From Cynocephalus volans (lineage: Eukaryota; Chordata; Mammalia; Dermoptera; Cynocephalidae): a stretch of 64,000 nucleotides of DNA. A model generated the notes under the pieces. That model was not told the origin of the DNA. It did not search any database and worked only from the letters and a program-made list of their open reading frames with translations. The DNA is taken from contig NC_084463.1 of the NCBI RefSeq assembly GCF_027409185.1, positions 110,842,133 to 110,906,132 of the forward strand, given 5' to 3'. Every line of letters begins with the position of its first letter. Position 1 is the stretch's first letter. A program made the translations under genes and the position numbers. Shown here in pieces: positions 1-12,599 of this stretch.

Positions 1-370
1 TGGCTTTTATTCCAAGTGCACGTGAAGTCATTGGAGGATTTTGAGCCAAGAAGTAATATGATCTGATTTACATATCAAATTGCGATGTGAAATAGACTGT
101 TGTGCTGAGAACAGATAGAAGGAGGACAAGAGCAGAAGCAGGGAGATCAGTTAGGATGCTATTGAAATAATCCTGGTATTAGATGATGATTGCTAGGAAT
201 AGGGTGCTAGTAGTGCAGATGGTGAGAACTAGCCAGATTCTGAATATATTTTGGAGAGACACCCAATAGGATTCACTTATGGATTGACTCTGGGGTGTGA
301 GATGAAAATGAAAAGTCAAGGTTGACTACAAGGTTTTGACTTAGGAGTTATTCCTGGTTAGTCTAATCTA
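1..370 (-). repeat. L2 LINE fragment, antisense
   Basis: The text (ggattttgagccaagaagt, ggagatcagttaggatgct, ttatggattgactctggggt) is the reverse complement of the familiar 3' part of L2 ORF2. Boundaries are approximate. Confidence 0.65.
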
Positions 371-679
371 AACCATCAGTAATCACATTTCTTCTGCCAG
401 TATATGTGTGCACAGGGGATGTAACCTAATATTGACCAATGAGTTGAGAAGAGAGTTCTGCTGGGTCTTTGAATTCACCAATCCTCGAGCTGTTTCAAGA
501 ATTTTCTGTGACTTGTAGCTGACGGCAATTTAAATGACAGAAGGAATGAACATTCTAGTTAAGCTTGAATTCAATAAGTAGAGGCACTGAAGTGAAATGT
601 TAACAGCTATACAGTCTTAAATTAGTTAAGCCCGATGAGAATGAAGAGTGCAAAATCGGATAGTTGTGAATAAAGTAGA

Positions 680-1020
680 AAACATACTTTGAAGCCATAT
701 CATAGAGGGCCTTGAATGCCAAGCTAAAGAGTTAGGACTACTTTGTAGGCAATAAGAAATTGCTGAGAAGTTTTAAAGCAGGGCAATGGTCAATTAGAGT
801 TGTGCTTTAGAAAGGTTAATCTCACAGTAGTATAAATTAGAATTAGGAGGAGCAGAATCTGGAGGAGTAGAGATAAATACAGAATCAATAGTAAGCTGGA
901 GCAGAAGAGAAAGGGGCTTGAACTATGATTAGTCTCCTTGAGGGCATGGAATTTGTCTTATTTACCATATATTCCTAGTGTCTGGCATACCTGTGTTCAA
1001 GTGTTTGTATGAATAAACTG
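680..1020. repeat. L2 relics
   Basis: Bases 690-900 read like antisense L2 (gagggccttgaatgccaa, aaagcagggcaatggtcaa). Bases 925-1015 read like a sense L2 3' end (ctccttgagggcatggaat). 371-680 and 1021-1560 hold nothing I recognise. Confidence 0.45.
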
Positions 1021-1564
1021 GAAGTAAAACAGTAGAGATAAAATTGACACTGAGAAAATGTGGAATATTATTTGAGTAACACCCAGGGGTTGTAACTCAA
1101 AGGAAAAATCTAACCCAGGTGTTCTTTATGGTTTGGTCAGGAATGAACTTCAGGGCATTCATGAATGTCCAATTTAAGGTTTATATGCATCTGGATGATT
1201 CTGTCTCTTTGTTTTAGAGCAGGGGTTGGGACAGGAGGTGGCCAAAAATATTTGTGCTTTCATTTTCACCAAAAGGCCTGTGGCCTCAAAAAGGTTAAGA
1301 ACCACCTATTCTAATCGAACCCTTGGTGGCTGAGGCTTTCTAATATGCTATGACATGTCATTATATTTTTTGCACAGTTGATATATTCAATTATCTAAAA
1401 TGCAAAGATGAGCTACGAAACAGTACATTGAAGGTGAAAAATCCATTCCATAATTAAAATTACTATAAAAACAAAACAAACTCTTTCTAGTAGATCTGTT
1501 TTTTTTTAAATGAATGAAACTTTGTGTTCTTAAAAGAACTCTCCTGAAATAAGTTTATTTTTTT

Positions 1565-1850
1565 AAAGTAATTAATTTATTTTCCCCTTAATCTCTCCTC
1601 AACCCCAATCCTACCCCTAGTAACCATAGATTTGTTGTCTCCTTCTGAAAGTTCAGCGTATTATTGTGGTTTCTTTCTTTCTTCCTTCACTCTCTCTTTC
1701 CCTCCCTCCCTTTTTCTCCCTTCCTCTCTTCTTCCCTCCCTCCCTCCCTTTCTTCCTATCTTTCTTTCTTTCCCTCTTTCTTAGCACCCACCTATGAGTG
1801 AGGACGTGCAGTATTTCTCTTTCTGTGTCTGGCTTACACTTAACATAAAT
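1565..1850 (-). repeat. L1 3' fragment (antisense) carrying a TTCC/CCTCCC pyrimidine tract
   Basis: Flanks (ctagtaaccatagat, cctatgagtgaggacgtgca, cttacacttaacataa) match the reverse complement of old L1 3' sequence. Bases 1665-1785 are an interrupted (TTCC)n-type tract. Confidence 0.6.
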
Positions 1851-2177
1851 TTAATTTTTAAGGTGTCAATTTAGAGCTAAATAGGGTGTCACCTTAGAAA
1901 TCCACAGCTAACTAAAACCCAACATGTGAGGTAGAATGTAAGGATGAGAGTTTACTACTACATCACTTGATTTTAAAAGATCTCTGCTATATAGAAATTA
2001 ACAACAGGTGAGATTCAAATAGTTAGCTGGAAGGCAATAACAGTATCAAAACTATGTTTTATGAGACCACCAAATTACTAACGTTTATTTCCACAATACT
2101 ACATATCACACTATTAAATGTGGTTCTAACCACCAAAACAATTTAAGCTCAGAGGTAGATGTCTCTACCAGTCTCAC

Positions 2178-2286
2178 CTTGGTACAGACCACCCGTACAA
2201 TCACTTTCCAAAAGGCAGAGGAATCAGACCCAGGTTGTACCTCAAAAAGAAGATGTTTTTCCTGGCCAGAAGCCACTTTAGCAGTT
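2178..2286 (-). CDS. RNF141: RNF141 exon 3
   Basis: The acceptor is ttttcag|AACTGC at 2286 and the donor is CCAAG|gtgagac at 2178. The 109-nt exon encodes [17 protein letters not shown]... through VCTK, with the first base completing Val48. The next exon expected in the family (INKSSG... onwards) is not found in bases 1-2177 and must lie outside. Confidence 0.92.
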
Positions 2287-5200
2287 CTGAAAAGAGACAA
2301 GTGCATTTGTTAACTTTCCAAGGTCATATAAAATAACAGAACTATGAAACCAGATCGAAGAAACACTTCCATACAGGGAAGGAAATATGAAGAAAACACA
2401 CAAAGGCAAATAATAATAATGACTGTAATAACTAGATTCTTAAAACACAGGGATAAAAAATGTTTTGAACATAAACGTCCAATTTAATTTCAAAGGTATT
2501 TAAAGTAAATAGCTCAGTGAAATGATATTAAAAATCTCTTTTTGTCGTATCTATATCAGTGATTTTTAAATTGCTAACAAAGATACTTAGGAAAACAAGT
2601 CTAAGAAATCAGGTACATAAAGTTCAGCTAGTTTTACTCACCCAAACTTTGACTATTGCCTCAAATAAATATAAGGTGTGAAAAAAATCTTGCTTTTGGT
2701 TGAGTCCTTGTTCAAGCAACAACATTAACATAGCTCTATGAAAGTTTTTGTTTTATAGATAATTTGGGGCTAGATCAAGTGAAACAAATGAATTGAGATA
2801 CTTTAAATATAGCTCTACTGTCTCCCCTATCACAGTAATTTTGAGAGCCATATGATTCTAACATAAAAATCTAACACTTTTAGAAGACAATTCAGTATCA
2901 TGCTATCAACACCAATTTAAATCAGTTCAAAGACATACTTAAACACTGCAGATCCCTTTTATCATTACAACATTTCTTTCCAAGTACCAGTGGATATATC
3001 ACACTTATCTAAGTAACTTACAGCTAAATGAAATGAGGCTATCAAAAATTAAACAACTAGCCTTACCACAATATTAAAGATGTCCGTGGAGCAACAAAAT
3101 ACCAAAAAGGGGGTGGGGCAGGAATGACATCAAAGTGTAGAGTCTGCAATGGTTTTTTCATTTTTCTTAGTGATCAAAGTTAAGCTGCTGTTAGTTTAAA
3201 TACTCTGTTATAACTATAACATGCTTTTTGTAAGCCTCATGATAATCATAACACAAAAACCTATAAATACTAAAAATAAATAGCATGAAATCAAAATATA
3301 CTATTAGAGAAAATCACTTAATCACAAAGGAAGACAGTAAGACAGGAATAAAGGATCCATAAAACAACCAGAAAAAAAACCCCAAAACGGTATTAACAAG
3401 TCCCTATATATCAATAATAACTCTAGATATAAATGGATTAAATTCTCCAATTAAAAGACAGAGTGGCTGAATGGCTTATAAAATAAGAACCAACAATATG
3501 CTGCCTACATAAAACTCATTTCACCTATAAAGACACACACCATCTGAAAGTGAAGGGATGGAAAAAGATATTTCATGTAAATGGAAACCAAAAAAAGAGC
3601 AGAAGTAGCTATACTTACATCAGATAATATAGACTTCATGTCAATGAGAGTAAAAAAAGGAAGGTCATTATATAATGATGGGGGATCAACTCAACAGAAT
3701 ATAAAAATTTGAAATATATATGCACCCAACACTGGAGCACCAAGATATATAAAGCAAATATTATTAGACCTAATGGGAGAGACAGACTCCAACAAAATAA
3801 TAGTTGGGGACTTTTAACATCCCACTTTCAGCAATGAAAGATCCCCTACACAGAAAATTAACCAAGAAACATCAGAGTTAAGCTCCACACTAGACCAATT
3901 GGACCTAACACACATTTATGGACATTCTATCCTCCTCCCCCTCCAAAAAGAACATTCCATTCCAATGGCTGCAGAATACATTTTTCTCAGCAGCACACGG
4001 AACATTCCCTAGATTAGGCCATATGTTAGGTCACAAAACAAGTCTTAATAGATTAAAAAACTGAAATCATATCAACTATTTTTTCTGACCACAACAGAAT
4101 AAAACTAGAAATCAATAATAAGAAGGAACATTGGAAACTATACAAATACATGGAAATTAAACAACATGCTCCTAAACAACAAATGGGTCAAAGAAGAAAT
4201 TAAAAAGAAAATTAAAAAACTTCTGAAAACAAATAAAAATGAAAATACAACATACCAGAACCTATGGGAGGTAGCAAAAGCAGTTCTAAGACAGAAGTTT
4301 ATAGCAATAAATGCTTGCACCAAAAAAGCAGAAAGACTCCAAATAAACAACCTAAAGTTATACCTCAATGAATTAGAAGAACAAGAACAAACCAAATTCA
4401 AAATTGGTAGGATAGAAGTAACAAAGATCAGAGCAGAAATAAATGAATTAGAGATTTAAAAAAAAAAACACAAAAGATCAATACAACAGAGATGGTTTTT
4501 CGAAAAGATAAAAAAACAAATAAACAATGAAAACCATAAACCTCTAGCTAGACTAATGAAGAAAAAAGAGAAAAGACTCAAATAAAATCAGAAATGAAAA
4601 AGGAGACACTACAACTGATAACACAGAAATACAAAGGATCATAAGAGACTATTATGGACAACTATATGCTACCAAACTGGAAAATCTAGAAGAAATGAAC
4701 TAAATTTTCCAAGGTTGAAGAATAATTAGAAAATCTAAATAGACTAATAATGAGTACTGACATCGAAGCAGTAATAAAATGACTCCCACCAGCAACAACA
4801 ACAAAACAGGAGCAGATGGCTTCACTGCTGAATTTTACCAACACTTAAAGAAGAACCAATACCAATTTTTCTCAAACTCTTCCAAAACACTGAAGAGGAG
4901 GAAATACTTCCAAACTCATTCTACAAGGCCAGCATTACCCCCATACTAAAACCAGGATAGGGCAGAGCAAAAAAAGAAAACTACAGACCAATATCCTTAA
5001 TGACCATAATGCCTCAACAAAATACTAGGCAAACAGAATCCAACAAAACATTAAAAACATCATTCACCATGAACAAGTGGGATTCATAACAGGGATGCAA
5101 GATGGTTCAATATGCATGAATCAATAAATGTGATATATCACATCAACAGAATTAAAAAAATATGATCATTTCAACAGATGCAGAAAAAGCATTTAATAAA

Positions 5201-8200
5201 ACTCAACACCTGTTCATGATAAAAACACTCAACAAATTAGGAATAAAAGGAATGTACCTCAACACAATAAAGGCCATATACGACCAACTCATAGCTAACA
5301 TCAAACTGAATGGACAAAAGTGGAAGGCTTATGCTCTATGATCTGGAACAAGATAAGGATGCCCACTTCCCCACTCATTCAACATAGTACTGGAAGTCCT
5401 AGCCAGAGCAATAAGGGAAGAGAAAGCAATTAATGCATCCAAATTGGAAAGAAGGAAGTCAAACTATTCTTATTTGCAGATGACATGATCATAAATTATA
5501 GAAAACCCTAAAGACTCAACCAAAAAACTGTTAGAACTAATAAATGAATTCAGTATAGTGGTGGGATACAAAATCAACACAGAAAAATCAGTAGCTTTCC
5601 TATAAGCCAATAATGAAATATCTGAAAAAGATATTAAAAAAGTAATCCCATTTACTAAAGTTACCAAAAAATGAAACACCCAGGAGTAAATTTAACCAAG
5701 AACAACAAAAACAAACCAAACCCAAAATTAGTAGGACAGAAATAACAAGATGTCTACAACAAAAATTATAAAACACTGATGAGAGAAAGTAAAGAAGATA
5801 CAAATAAACAGGACATCTTTCAATATCCTGTGTTCATGCATTGGGAGAATTAATATAATCAAAATTTTCATACTACCCAAAGCAATCTATAGATTCAAAA
5901 TAATCCCTATCAAAATACCAATGACATTCTTCACAGAAACAGAAGAAACAAGGGCTGGACCATGGCTTACTTGGGAGAGTGTGATGCTGATAACACCAAG
6001 GCCATGGGTTTGGATCCCTTTAGAGGGATGGCTAATTGGCTCACTTGGGAGAGTGTGGTGCTGACAACACCAAGCCAAGGGTTAAGATCCCCTTACCAGC
6101 CATCTTAAAAAAAAAAAAAAAAAGAAAGAATGAAATAGAAAAAACAATCTTAAAATTCATATGGAACCACAAAAGACCCCATATAGTCAAAGCAATCTCG
6201 AACAAAAAGAACAAAGCTAGAGGCATCACACTATGTGACTTCAAAATATAACACAAAGCTATTGTAACCAAAATAGCATGGTACTGGCATAAAAACAGAG
6301 AAATAGACCAACGGAACAGAATAGAGACTCCAGAAATAAATTTATGCACTTGGAGCCAACTGATTTTCAACAAACGTGCCAAGAATAAATATTGGGGAAA
6401 GGACAGCCTCTTCAACAAATGGTGCTGGGAAAATTGGATATCCACATGCAGAAGATTGAAAGTAGATCCCTATCCCTCACCATATATAAAAATCAACTCA
6501 AAATGAATTAAAGACCTAAATTTTTTGAAGATCTAAATTTAAGACTTGAAACCATGAGGCTACCAGAAGAAAACATAGGGGAAATGCTACATGAAATTGG
6601 ACCTGGCAGTGTTTTTTTGAACAAGACTACAAAGGCACAGGTAACTAAAGCAAAAATAGACAAATGGGACTACAACAAACTAAAAAGCTTCTCACAGCAA
6701 AGGACAAAATCAACAAAGTAAAAGAGACAACCTACAGAACGGGAGAAAGTGTTTACAAACTACACATCTGACAAGGGCTAACATCCAGAATATATCAAGA
6801 ACTCAAACAGCTGAACAGCAAAAAAACAAATAACCCAACTGAGAAATGTACAAAGGACCTGAACAGACATTTCTCAAAAAAAGACACACAAATGGCCAAC
6901 AGACACAGGAAAAAATGCTCAACATTACTAATTATCAGGGAAATGCAAATTAAAACCACAATGAGATATCATCTCACTCCAGTTAGAATGGCTATTATCA
7001 GAAAGAAAATAACAAATGCTGGCCAAGATGTAGAGAAAAGGGAACTCTCCTATATTGTTGGTGGGAACATAAATTAATACAGCCATTATGGAAAACAGTG
7101 TGGAGGTTCCTCAAAAGAAAAAAAAAATAGAACTACCTTATGACCCACCAATCCCACTATTGGGTATATACCCAAAGGAAATGAGATCAATATATCAAGG
7201 AGACACTTGCACTCCCATGTTCACTGGAGCACTATTCACAACAGCCAAGAGATGGAATCCACCTAATGTCCATCAACAGATGAATGGATAAAAAAACTGT
7301 GATATATATCCACAATGGAATACTATCCACCTATTTAAAAAAAAAAAAAGAAAAAGAAATACTGTCATTTGCAGCAACATGGGTGGAACTGGAGAAGATC
7401 ATGTTAAGTAAGCCAGGCACGGAATGACAAATACCACCTAATCTCACTCATATGTGGAATCTTAAAAAAAAAAAAAAAAAGTGGTTCTCATAGAAGTAGG
7501 GAGTAGAATCATGGTTACCAGAGGCTGGGAAGGTAAGAGGGGGTAGGAAGGAGAAAAGGTGGATTAACAGGTACAAAGTTACAGGTAGACAGGAAGAATA
7601 AGTTCTGATGTTCTAGGCTGACTAGAGTTAATATCATAATATTGTATATTTCTAAATAGCTAGAAAGGAGGATCTTGACTGCAATCACCACAAAGAAAAG
7701 ATAAATGTTTAGGTGATGAATATGCTATCTACCTGAAGTGAACCACTGTACAATATATGCATGTATTAAAACAACACATTTGTGTACCCCACAAACATGT
7801 ACAATTAAAAATAAAATAAAAAGGCAACTAGCCTTAGAAAGCAAAGTCTGCCAGTGAAAATAATTCAGCTGTGCCAATTTCCAGTTCTGTTTTCTAGCTA
7901 CCCAGCCATACTACTTCTGTATTGGTTTAACTTTACGGTTCTCAGAGAACACTGCATGTGAAACACTCAATTCCAACATATGGGAATTGGTTTTAGGAAT
8001 CAAATCCAGTCAGTAGTGTCCTGTGCTAAATAAATAAAAGGAATATATTCTTTACCATAACCCGTGTATTACACAGCAAGCTTAGCTTGTGGATGATTTC
8101 ATAAGGCACATTTTATCCAATATATTTAGGCCAAAGGCAAAATTTTACAGAACAGACTGGGATTATGATGTATATAAATCTCAAGACTCTAAAGGGATGG

Positions 8201-10193
8201 CAAATGTCATTAACTACTTTTCATTAGAGTTGAAAGTATAAACATAAAAAAGCATTCCGCTCTTATGATTCTACTAGATTCTCAATCCTATTTTACTCTT
8301 TGAAAATACTGTCCCAGAAGTAATGCTTCAAATACTACCATTTGGATGATTAAAAAAAAAAAAAAAAAGTAAAAATGTTAAGAGTTTTTAAAATCCATGA
8401 CTACATTTTCATCGTAAAGGATCAGATGATACACATACATACACAATAAAATGTAAAATCTCCCTTTACTGCCTCCTTTTCCCACCATCTCCTAATCCAG
8501 AGACAAGCACTGAGAATAGTTACGTGTAGTTCATTTTCTATGCATTTACATATATCTTACTCCATGCAGTTTTTTTGTTTCTTTTTTTTTTCTTAAAGAA
8601 TAAAATCCAGTGTTCTTAAAATAAATCATCTCCTAAGACACCTTTAACTTTTAAGATATTCTTTATTCTTCATGACTGGCTAGTAACAACAGACTCTAGC
8701 CATGTCAATAAAGACCATATTCCAAATTTATCTAAAGTGTCCCAGATTGCCAACTATGTCTCTTACCACTTAACACAGCTGTCATAAAGTCTAGGCAGTA
8801 GGTTCATATATCTTACTGTAAGCTATCAATAATGACTATAACATTATAAATTTATATATAATTTAAATGGTCCTATATTGGGTTTTTTTTTTTTTTTTTT
8901 TTTGGCCTTTCTTTGGGTTTAAGAGAGGTAATGTGGGATAGAGGAAAGAGCTTCGGACTCAGAGCCTAATCTACCATTAATAATTGGGTAATCAATTTAG
9001 GCCTTGGTTAAAATGTCCAACCCTTAGCAGAGCGCCTTACATATCGTGTGTACTCAGTGAATGTTATCTAAATTGAAGAGACTACAGAGAGAAACTTTAA
9101 GATTTCATTTAAGAAGCAACTTCAATAAGTTCTAATTATAGCTGGGGGGATAGAAGACATACATAAAGAAAGGGAGATGTGGGCTATAGGAAGATTTAAT
9201 AGAAAGAAGTGACATCTGTCCACCTATCCCTAGGGAAGAAAACAGACAAGCAAAAATGTAGTATTTAAAAAGCATAGCGGTCTGGGCCACGGCCATTCAG
9301 GCACAAACAGCCCTGTGTATTTCAATCGCTTCTATACAGATCAGTATAAATTGATATGATAAAGAATAAATTCACAAAGAAAAGGCTAAATTCTATTAGG
9401 TATGCTCTTTAAGGCAGAGAAATTTATATTCAATCTTAGAAATTTATTCAAAAGAGCTAAGTAGGGATTTAAAGGTGTTAATTAAAAATATTAATAAGTA
9501 AAATAGTTTATTCCTCAGATGAAAATCACCTATTAATCTATGTGTATTTCTCTGGCAAAATAATGACTCAGTATACAACACAGATCTCTCTCTCTCTCTA
9601 TATATATATAAAATGTCCAGTTCAATCTTTCGACGTGCAGCAACCTTCTCGGTGTTATTTAACTATCCTAGGGTCTTTCTCTAGAGCAGCTAATTGGCAT
9701 AATCCCTTCTTGTTATGTACTTGTTTAGTGTTTTCAAACAAGAGTCAATTTATAGTCTATCAGAATATAACTGCTGAGATGTTGGGTTGTATTGTATTCT
9801 AGAACTGTTTCCTATGTCTGCAATCTGTGTTCCAAATTCCATTTTAAATTCCTTCCATCTCTTCTGTTCCCATTACATATTTTAAAAAGGCTACACAGAA
9901 AGTATACTTATAATAGGCACTCAATAAATATTTGGTAACTGCTGCTGAAAACATTAAGTCTTACCAATGAATTCGTTAATGCTTACACAGCCAGGACATA
10001 TGGGGTATATGTCAGGGAGAAGAAAATGAAATAAAAAGAGCAAGGCTTACACATCATTAAGTTCAGCTACTCTTCCAAGAAATTCTTCATAAGTTAAGAA
10101 GCCACTTTCTCGAACCAATGTGACATGTTTTGCTACTTTTTCTGGTAACTTGTTAATAACCAACTGCGTCTGATCCGAAATTTGCTGTCCCAT
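2178..10193 (-). CDS. RNF141: RNF141 (ZNF230) 5' coding part, RING finger protein; gene continues past the left edge
   Basis: Two joined coding exons (10193-10051 and 2286-2178) encode the first 84 residues of RNF141. The start reads [19 protein letters not shown], and residues 49-84 contain [17 protein letters not shown] and end VVRVVCTK-like (here VIVRVVCTK). The 143-nt first part ends with two bases of a Val codon that the next exon completes; 143+109 nt gives a phase-0 end at the second donor. The MGQQ start could be a myristoylation-type N terminus. The known protein is about 230 residues with a C-terminal C3HC4 RING; that part is not in the window, so the E3-ligase-like function rests on family knowledge. 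I saw no frame break. The open frame seen upstream of the ATG belongs to the 5' UTR. Confidence 0.93.
2287..3053. other. RNF141 intron 2, no recognised element
   Basis: AT-rich unique-looking intron sequence; I see no repeat, RNA gene or open frame of interest. Confidence 0.5.
3066..7824 (+). mobile_element. 5'-truncated L1 LINE, broken ORF2, flanked by a 12-bp target duplication
   Basis: The target duplication caactagcctta occurs at 3054-3065 and 7825-7836. The first copy follows aaaattaaa, a good L1-endonuclease site. The interior is L1 ORF2 followed by the 3' UTR, recognisable from ataaatggattaaattctcc, tgcacccaacactggagcac, ccacaatggaatactatcc and ctcactcatatgtggaatct. It ends in an A-rich tail near 7800-7824. 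Frames are broken by many stops and shifts; the longest intact pieces (for example 4166-4459) are under 100 codons, so it is dead. A CYN SINE dimer interrupts it at 5952-6123. It inserted antisense to RNF141. Confidence 0.85.
5952..6123 (+). mobile_element. CYN-type tRNA-Ile SINE dimer nested in the L1
   Basis: Two head-to-tail tRNA-Ile-like units are present. The first reads ...gagtgtgatgctgataacacc..., the second gagtgtggtgctgacaacacc, and each is followed by a B-box-like gggttngatcc segment. An A tail lies at about 6106-6123. Imperfect duplications (cagaaacagaagaaac and gaaatagaaaaaac) flank it within L1 text, so it is younger than the L1. Confidence 0.85.
7837..8921. other. RNF141 intron, no recognised element
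   Basis: AT-rich sequence with a short A tract near 8352-8368 and a T(21) tract at 8883-8903; nothing else recognised. Confidence 0.5.
8922..9070 (+). repeat. MIR SINE
   Basis: MIR-like order of gtgggatagaggaaagagct, core text and the 3' part gcgccttacatatcgtgtg...actcagtgaatgtta. Confidence 0.6.
9071..10050. other. RNF141 intron with a CT/TA dinucleotide tract
   Basis: A (TC)n(TA)n microsatellite lies at about 9584-9610. The rest is AT-rich and unrecognised. Confidence 0.5.
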
Positions 10194-10244
10194 GATGAAA
10201 TGATGTCTTTCAAAATCCAGAAAGAGTGTTGCTTCACATAGTTT
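10051..10244 (-). CDS. RNF141: RNF141 exon 2 (start-codon exon; coding 10193-10051)
   Basis: On the minus strand the acceptor tttggcag lies just before 10244. The ATG is at 10193-10191, and the exon ends GATGT|gtaag at 10051. Bases 10244-10194 are 5' UTR. The exon encodes residues 1-47 plus two bases of Val48. Confidence 0.92.
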
Positions 10245-10477
10245 CTGCCAAATATACATAAAAGTTACTTTTATATATTATATAAAAACAGCAATATACC
10301 CATCCTTCAAAAAAATTAGGAAAAACTAGGAAGACCTTTAAGTGAGAGTTCAATAGATTTACCCGAGTCTAAGGTAGAATTTATTCACATAGCTAAACGA
10401 GGAAACAGGATTCACATGTTATTGGGAGGGTGACAAACCTCTAATTCCTATAATTTTGCTAAGTCAAAAACCATTAA

Positions 10478-10502
10478 AACACACACACATACACACACAC
10501 AG
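10478..10502 (+). repeat. (CA)n microsatellite
   Basis: Interrupted acacacacatacacacacac run. Confidence 0.8.
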
Positions 10503-10552
10503 ACATGCAAGTGATTATATTTAATAGGAAGCTTGTCTACCTTACATAATGG

Positions 10553-10800
10553 TCCTAAGAACACTTCCTGACTGCTTACTACATGTCAGACTCCAAGCTA
10601 AGTGTTTTCATATATTACGTCTTTTATTTGTTACCTCCTAAGAAGTAGACGTTATTATATCCCAATTTTACAGATAAGGAAATAAATAGATAAGGAAATG
10701 GAGCTAAGTGACTTATCTACAGTTACATAGTTGGTAAGTGCTGGAAGTGAACTCTGAACTCATGTTTTTCAGATTCTAGTGCTCACATTCTTAAGCACTA
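10553..10800 (-). repeat. MIR SINE, near full length
   Basis: Reverse-complement MIR: ctgactgcttactacatgtc, ccaattttacagataagga, cagttacatagttggtaagtg, gtgctcacattcttaag. Confidence 0.75.
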
Positions 10801-11403
10801 TGATATACTAGCTCACGATATAATTATATTAGCTAAAAATTTGTTGTTGAATTACCTTATTTATAAACGTGCAACTTATTTTTAACTTAAAAATATATAT
10901 GTTAAATAGATTTTTGGTTTGAAAAACCTAAGACAATTAAAATGTTAGATAGTTTAACCACCTCACATTTTCTGCTTAGAGAAAAAAGATGGTTATTTTG
11001 CCCTTTAATTCCTCTCAGTGTTTTTAACTTAGGACTTATGTAACTTGTTTTCTAAATATTAATAATTTTAGTTAAAAGGCTAGATCACTACTTTAATAAT
11101 CTACCATTAATATAGATCAATAATTTATTCAATTGACCTTAAAATTTAATCACAAAACATTTATTTAACAGCCACTTACTCTAAAGTCTTGAAAGATACA
11201 ATTCTATGTATTGTGGCTACAGAAGAGTTGGATGTGTTTGTTCTAGATAGCTCTTTTTCTTTGGTAGATAATGACTTACCAGAATAGCAAGCACTGAGAA
11301 TCTGATTCAAATAGAAAACAAGCTAAATTTTTAGAATTTGCCTATAGTAATGTATTCAATAACTGTGAACATTCCTATTCAATACTAATAGTACTACTAC
11401 TGA

Positions 11404-11582
11404 CAGTAAAAGCACCTAATATTTGTTGATCACTTTCACTATATAACACACTAGTCTAAGCACTTCACATGTATTCACAAATTCGGTCATTTAAATCCCC
11501 ATAGTAACCATTTTATAGATGAAGAAACAGGATGGTTAAGGAATCAGGCACACTAACTTGCCCAAAGTCATACAGCTAGTAG
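11404..11582 (-). repeat. MIR SINE
   Basis: Reverse-complement MIR: ctagtctaagcacttcac, ccattttatagatgaagaaac, cttgcccaaagtcatacag. The AT-rich blocks on either side (10801-11403 and 11583-12307) show nothing I recognise. Confidence 0.75.
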
Positions 11583-12317
11583 TAGTTTTTTTCTCAATTT
11601 TTAAAAATATAGAAAAAGAAAAATGCATTACAATTTAAAAAACCTGCTCCCCCCACCAAGAAATTCTATTTTATTTATCCATCAAAGACTATCATTTTAA
11701 TTCACCCCAATTAACATCTATATCATATAAAGCAAGTGAATTAGTAACAATTTTATAGAAAAAGTTTTGCCAGGAAACTTGCTTTATCATTTAATCAAAA
11801 ATTAAAGTTATAACTTTAAAATATATAGTTATAAAATTTAAATGTAAAGTTGCAAAATTTACATACGTAAATTTTTCTTTTCATATTAAAATTTAATGTA
11901 CTGTATTTAAGGTTTATTCTTTTAGTTACCTTGAGTATAGGAAAAGTACAATTGTACTTAAAAAAAAAAACCCTCAACAATTACTATTTTGAATCTAAAC
12001 CTACTTGGCAACAATAAATATCATATTAGAGAGATAAATGAAAGGAAGTTGTTAAGGAAGATCCGGCCCACTAAAAAAAAATCTCTGAAGGCAAAATTAT
12101 ATATTTTAAACATAGACAAGTGGATTTATAGCAACTGTATCCAAAGAGAAACAAAGATATTAGATTAGAGGAGGTCTCTAGGGTATTCAACAAAAGTGAT
12201 TTCTGAGTTTCACAGACTAGTAAAATCTCAAAGCACCATGGTATTGCTCACTTCTTTTTATTCTAAGCAAGAACAGTTTCTAAAAATAAAAAAAAAAATC
12301 CCCAAAGCTTAACAAAA

Positions 12318-12358
12318 ATTAAGAGTCTCATGCTCTACCAACTGAGCTAGCCGGACAA
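12318..12358 (-). pseudogene. Retroposed 5' half of tRNA-Lys(CTT), no tail, flanked by a 10-bp target duplication
   Basis: On the minus strand the text TCCGGCTAGCTCAGTTGGTA followed by GAGCATGAGACTCTTAA is the 5' part of tRNA-Lys(CTT): acceptor 5' strand, D arm and anticodon stem. It stops just after the CTT anticodon. The anticodon 3' stem, T arm and CCA end are absent and there is no A tail. The 10-mer cttaacaaaa occurs on both sides (12308-12317 and 12359-12368), as expected for a target-site duplication. It is a dead tRNA-half retropseudogene, not a tRNA gene. Confidence 0.82.
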
Positions 12359-12599
12359 CTTAACAAAATTTTTTAAAAGAACAAGTTATAACCTGAAAAG
12401 TAGGATAAAATATTAGAATAAACATCCTTCCCAAAGAAGGGCAGTAACTTCACACTTAGGTATACTATATATACACATATACACTACACATTGTCCTTAT
12501 TTTTCCTTGTTCTAATCCAAACTTGTGAAAACATCATCAGGAGCCAATAGTTGCAGACTGGCATTTAGGGAGCCACTATGTTACATGGCCTTTATAAAA

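Noticed and set aside
4166-4459. 97-codon frame resembling L1 ORF2
   Set aside because: Real L1 homology but only an undamaged scrap of a broken ORF2, so listed as part of the L1 and not as a gene.
12318-12358. Functional tRNA-Lys gene
   Set aside because: Only the 5' half is present; the T arm, B box and terminator are missing.
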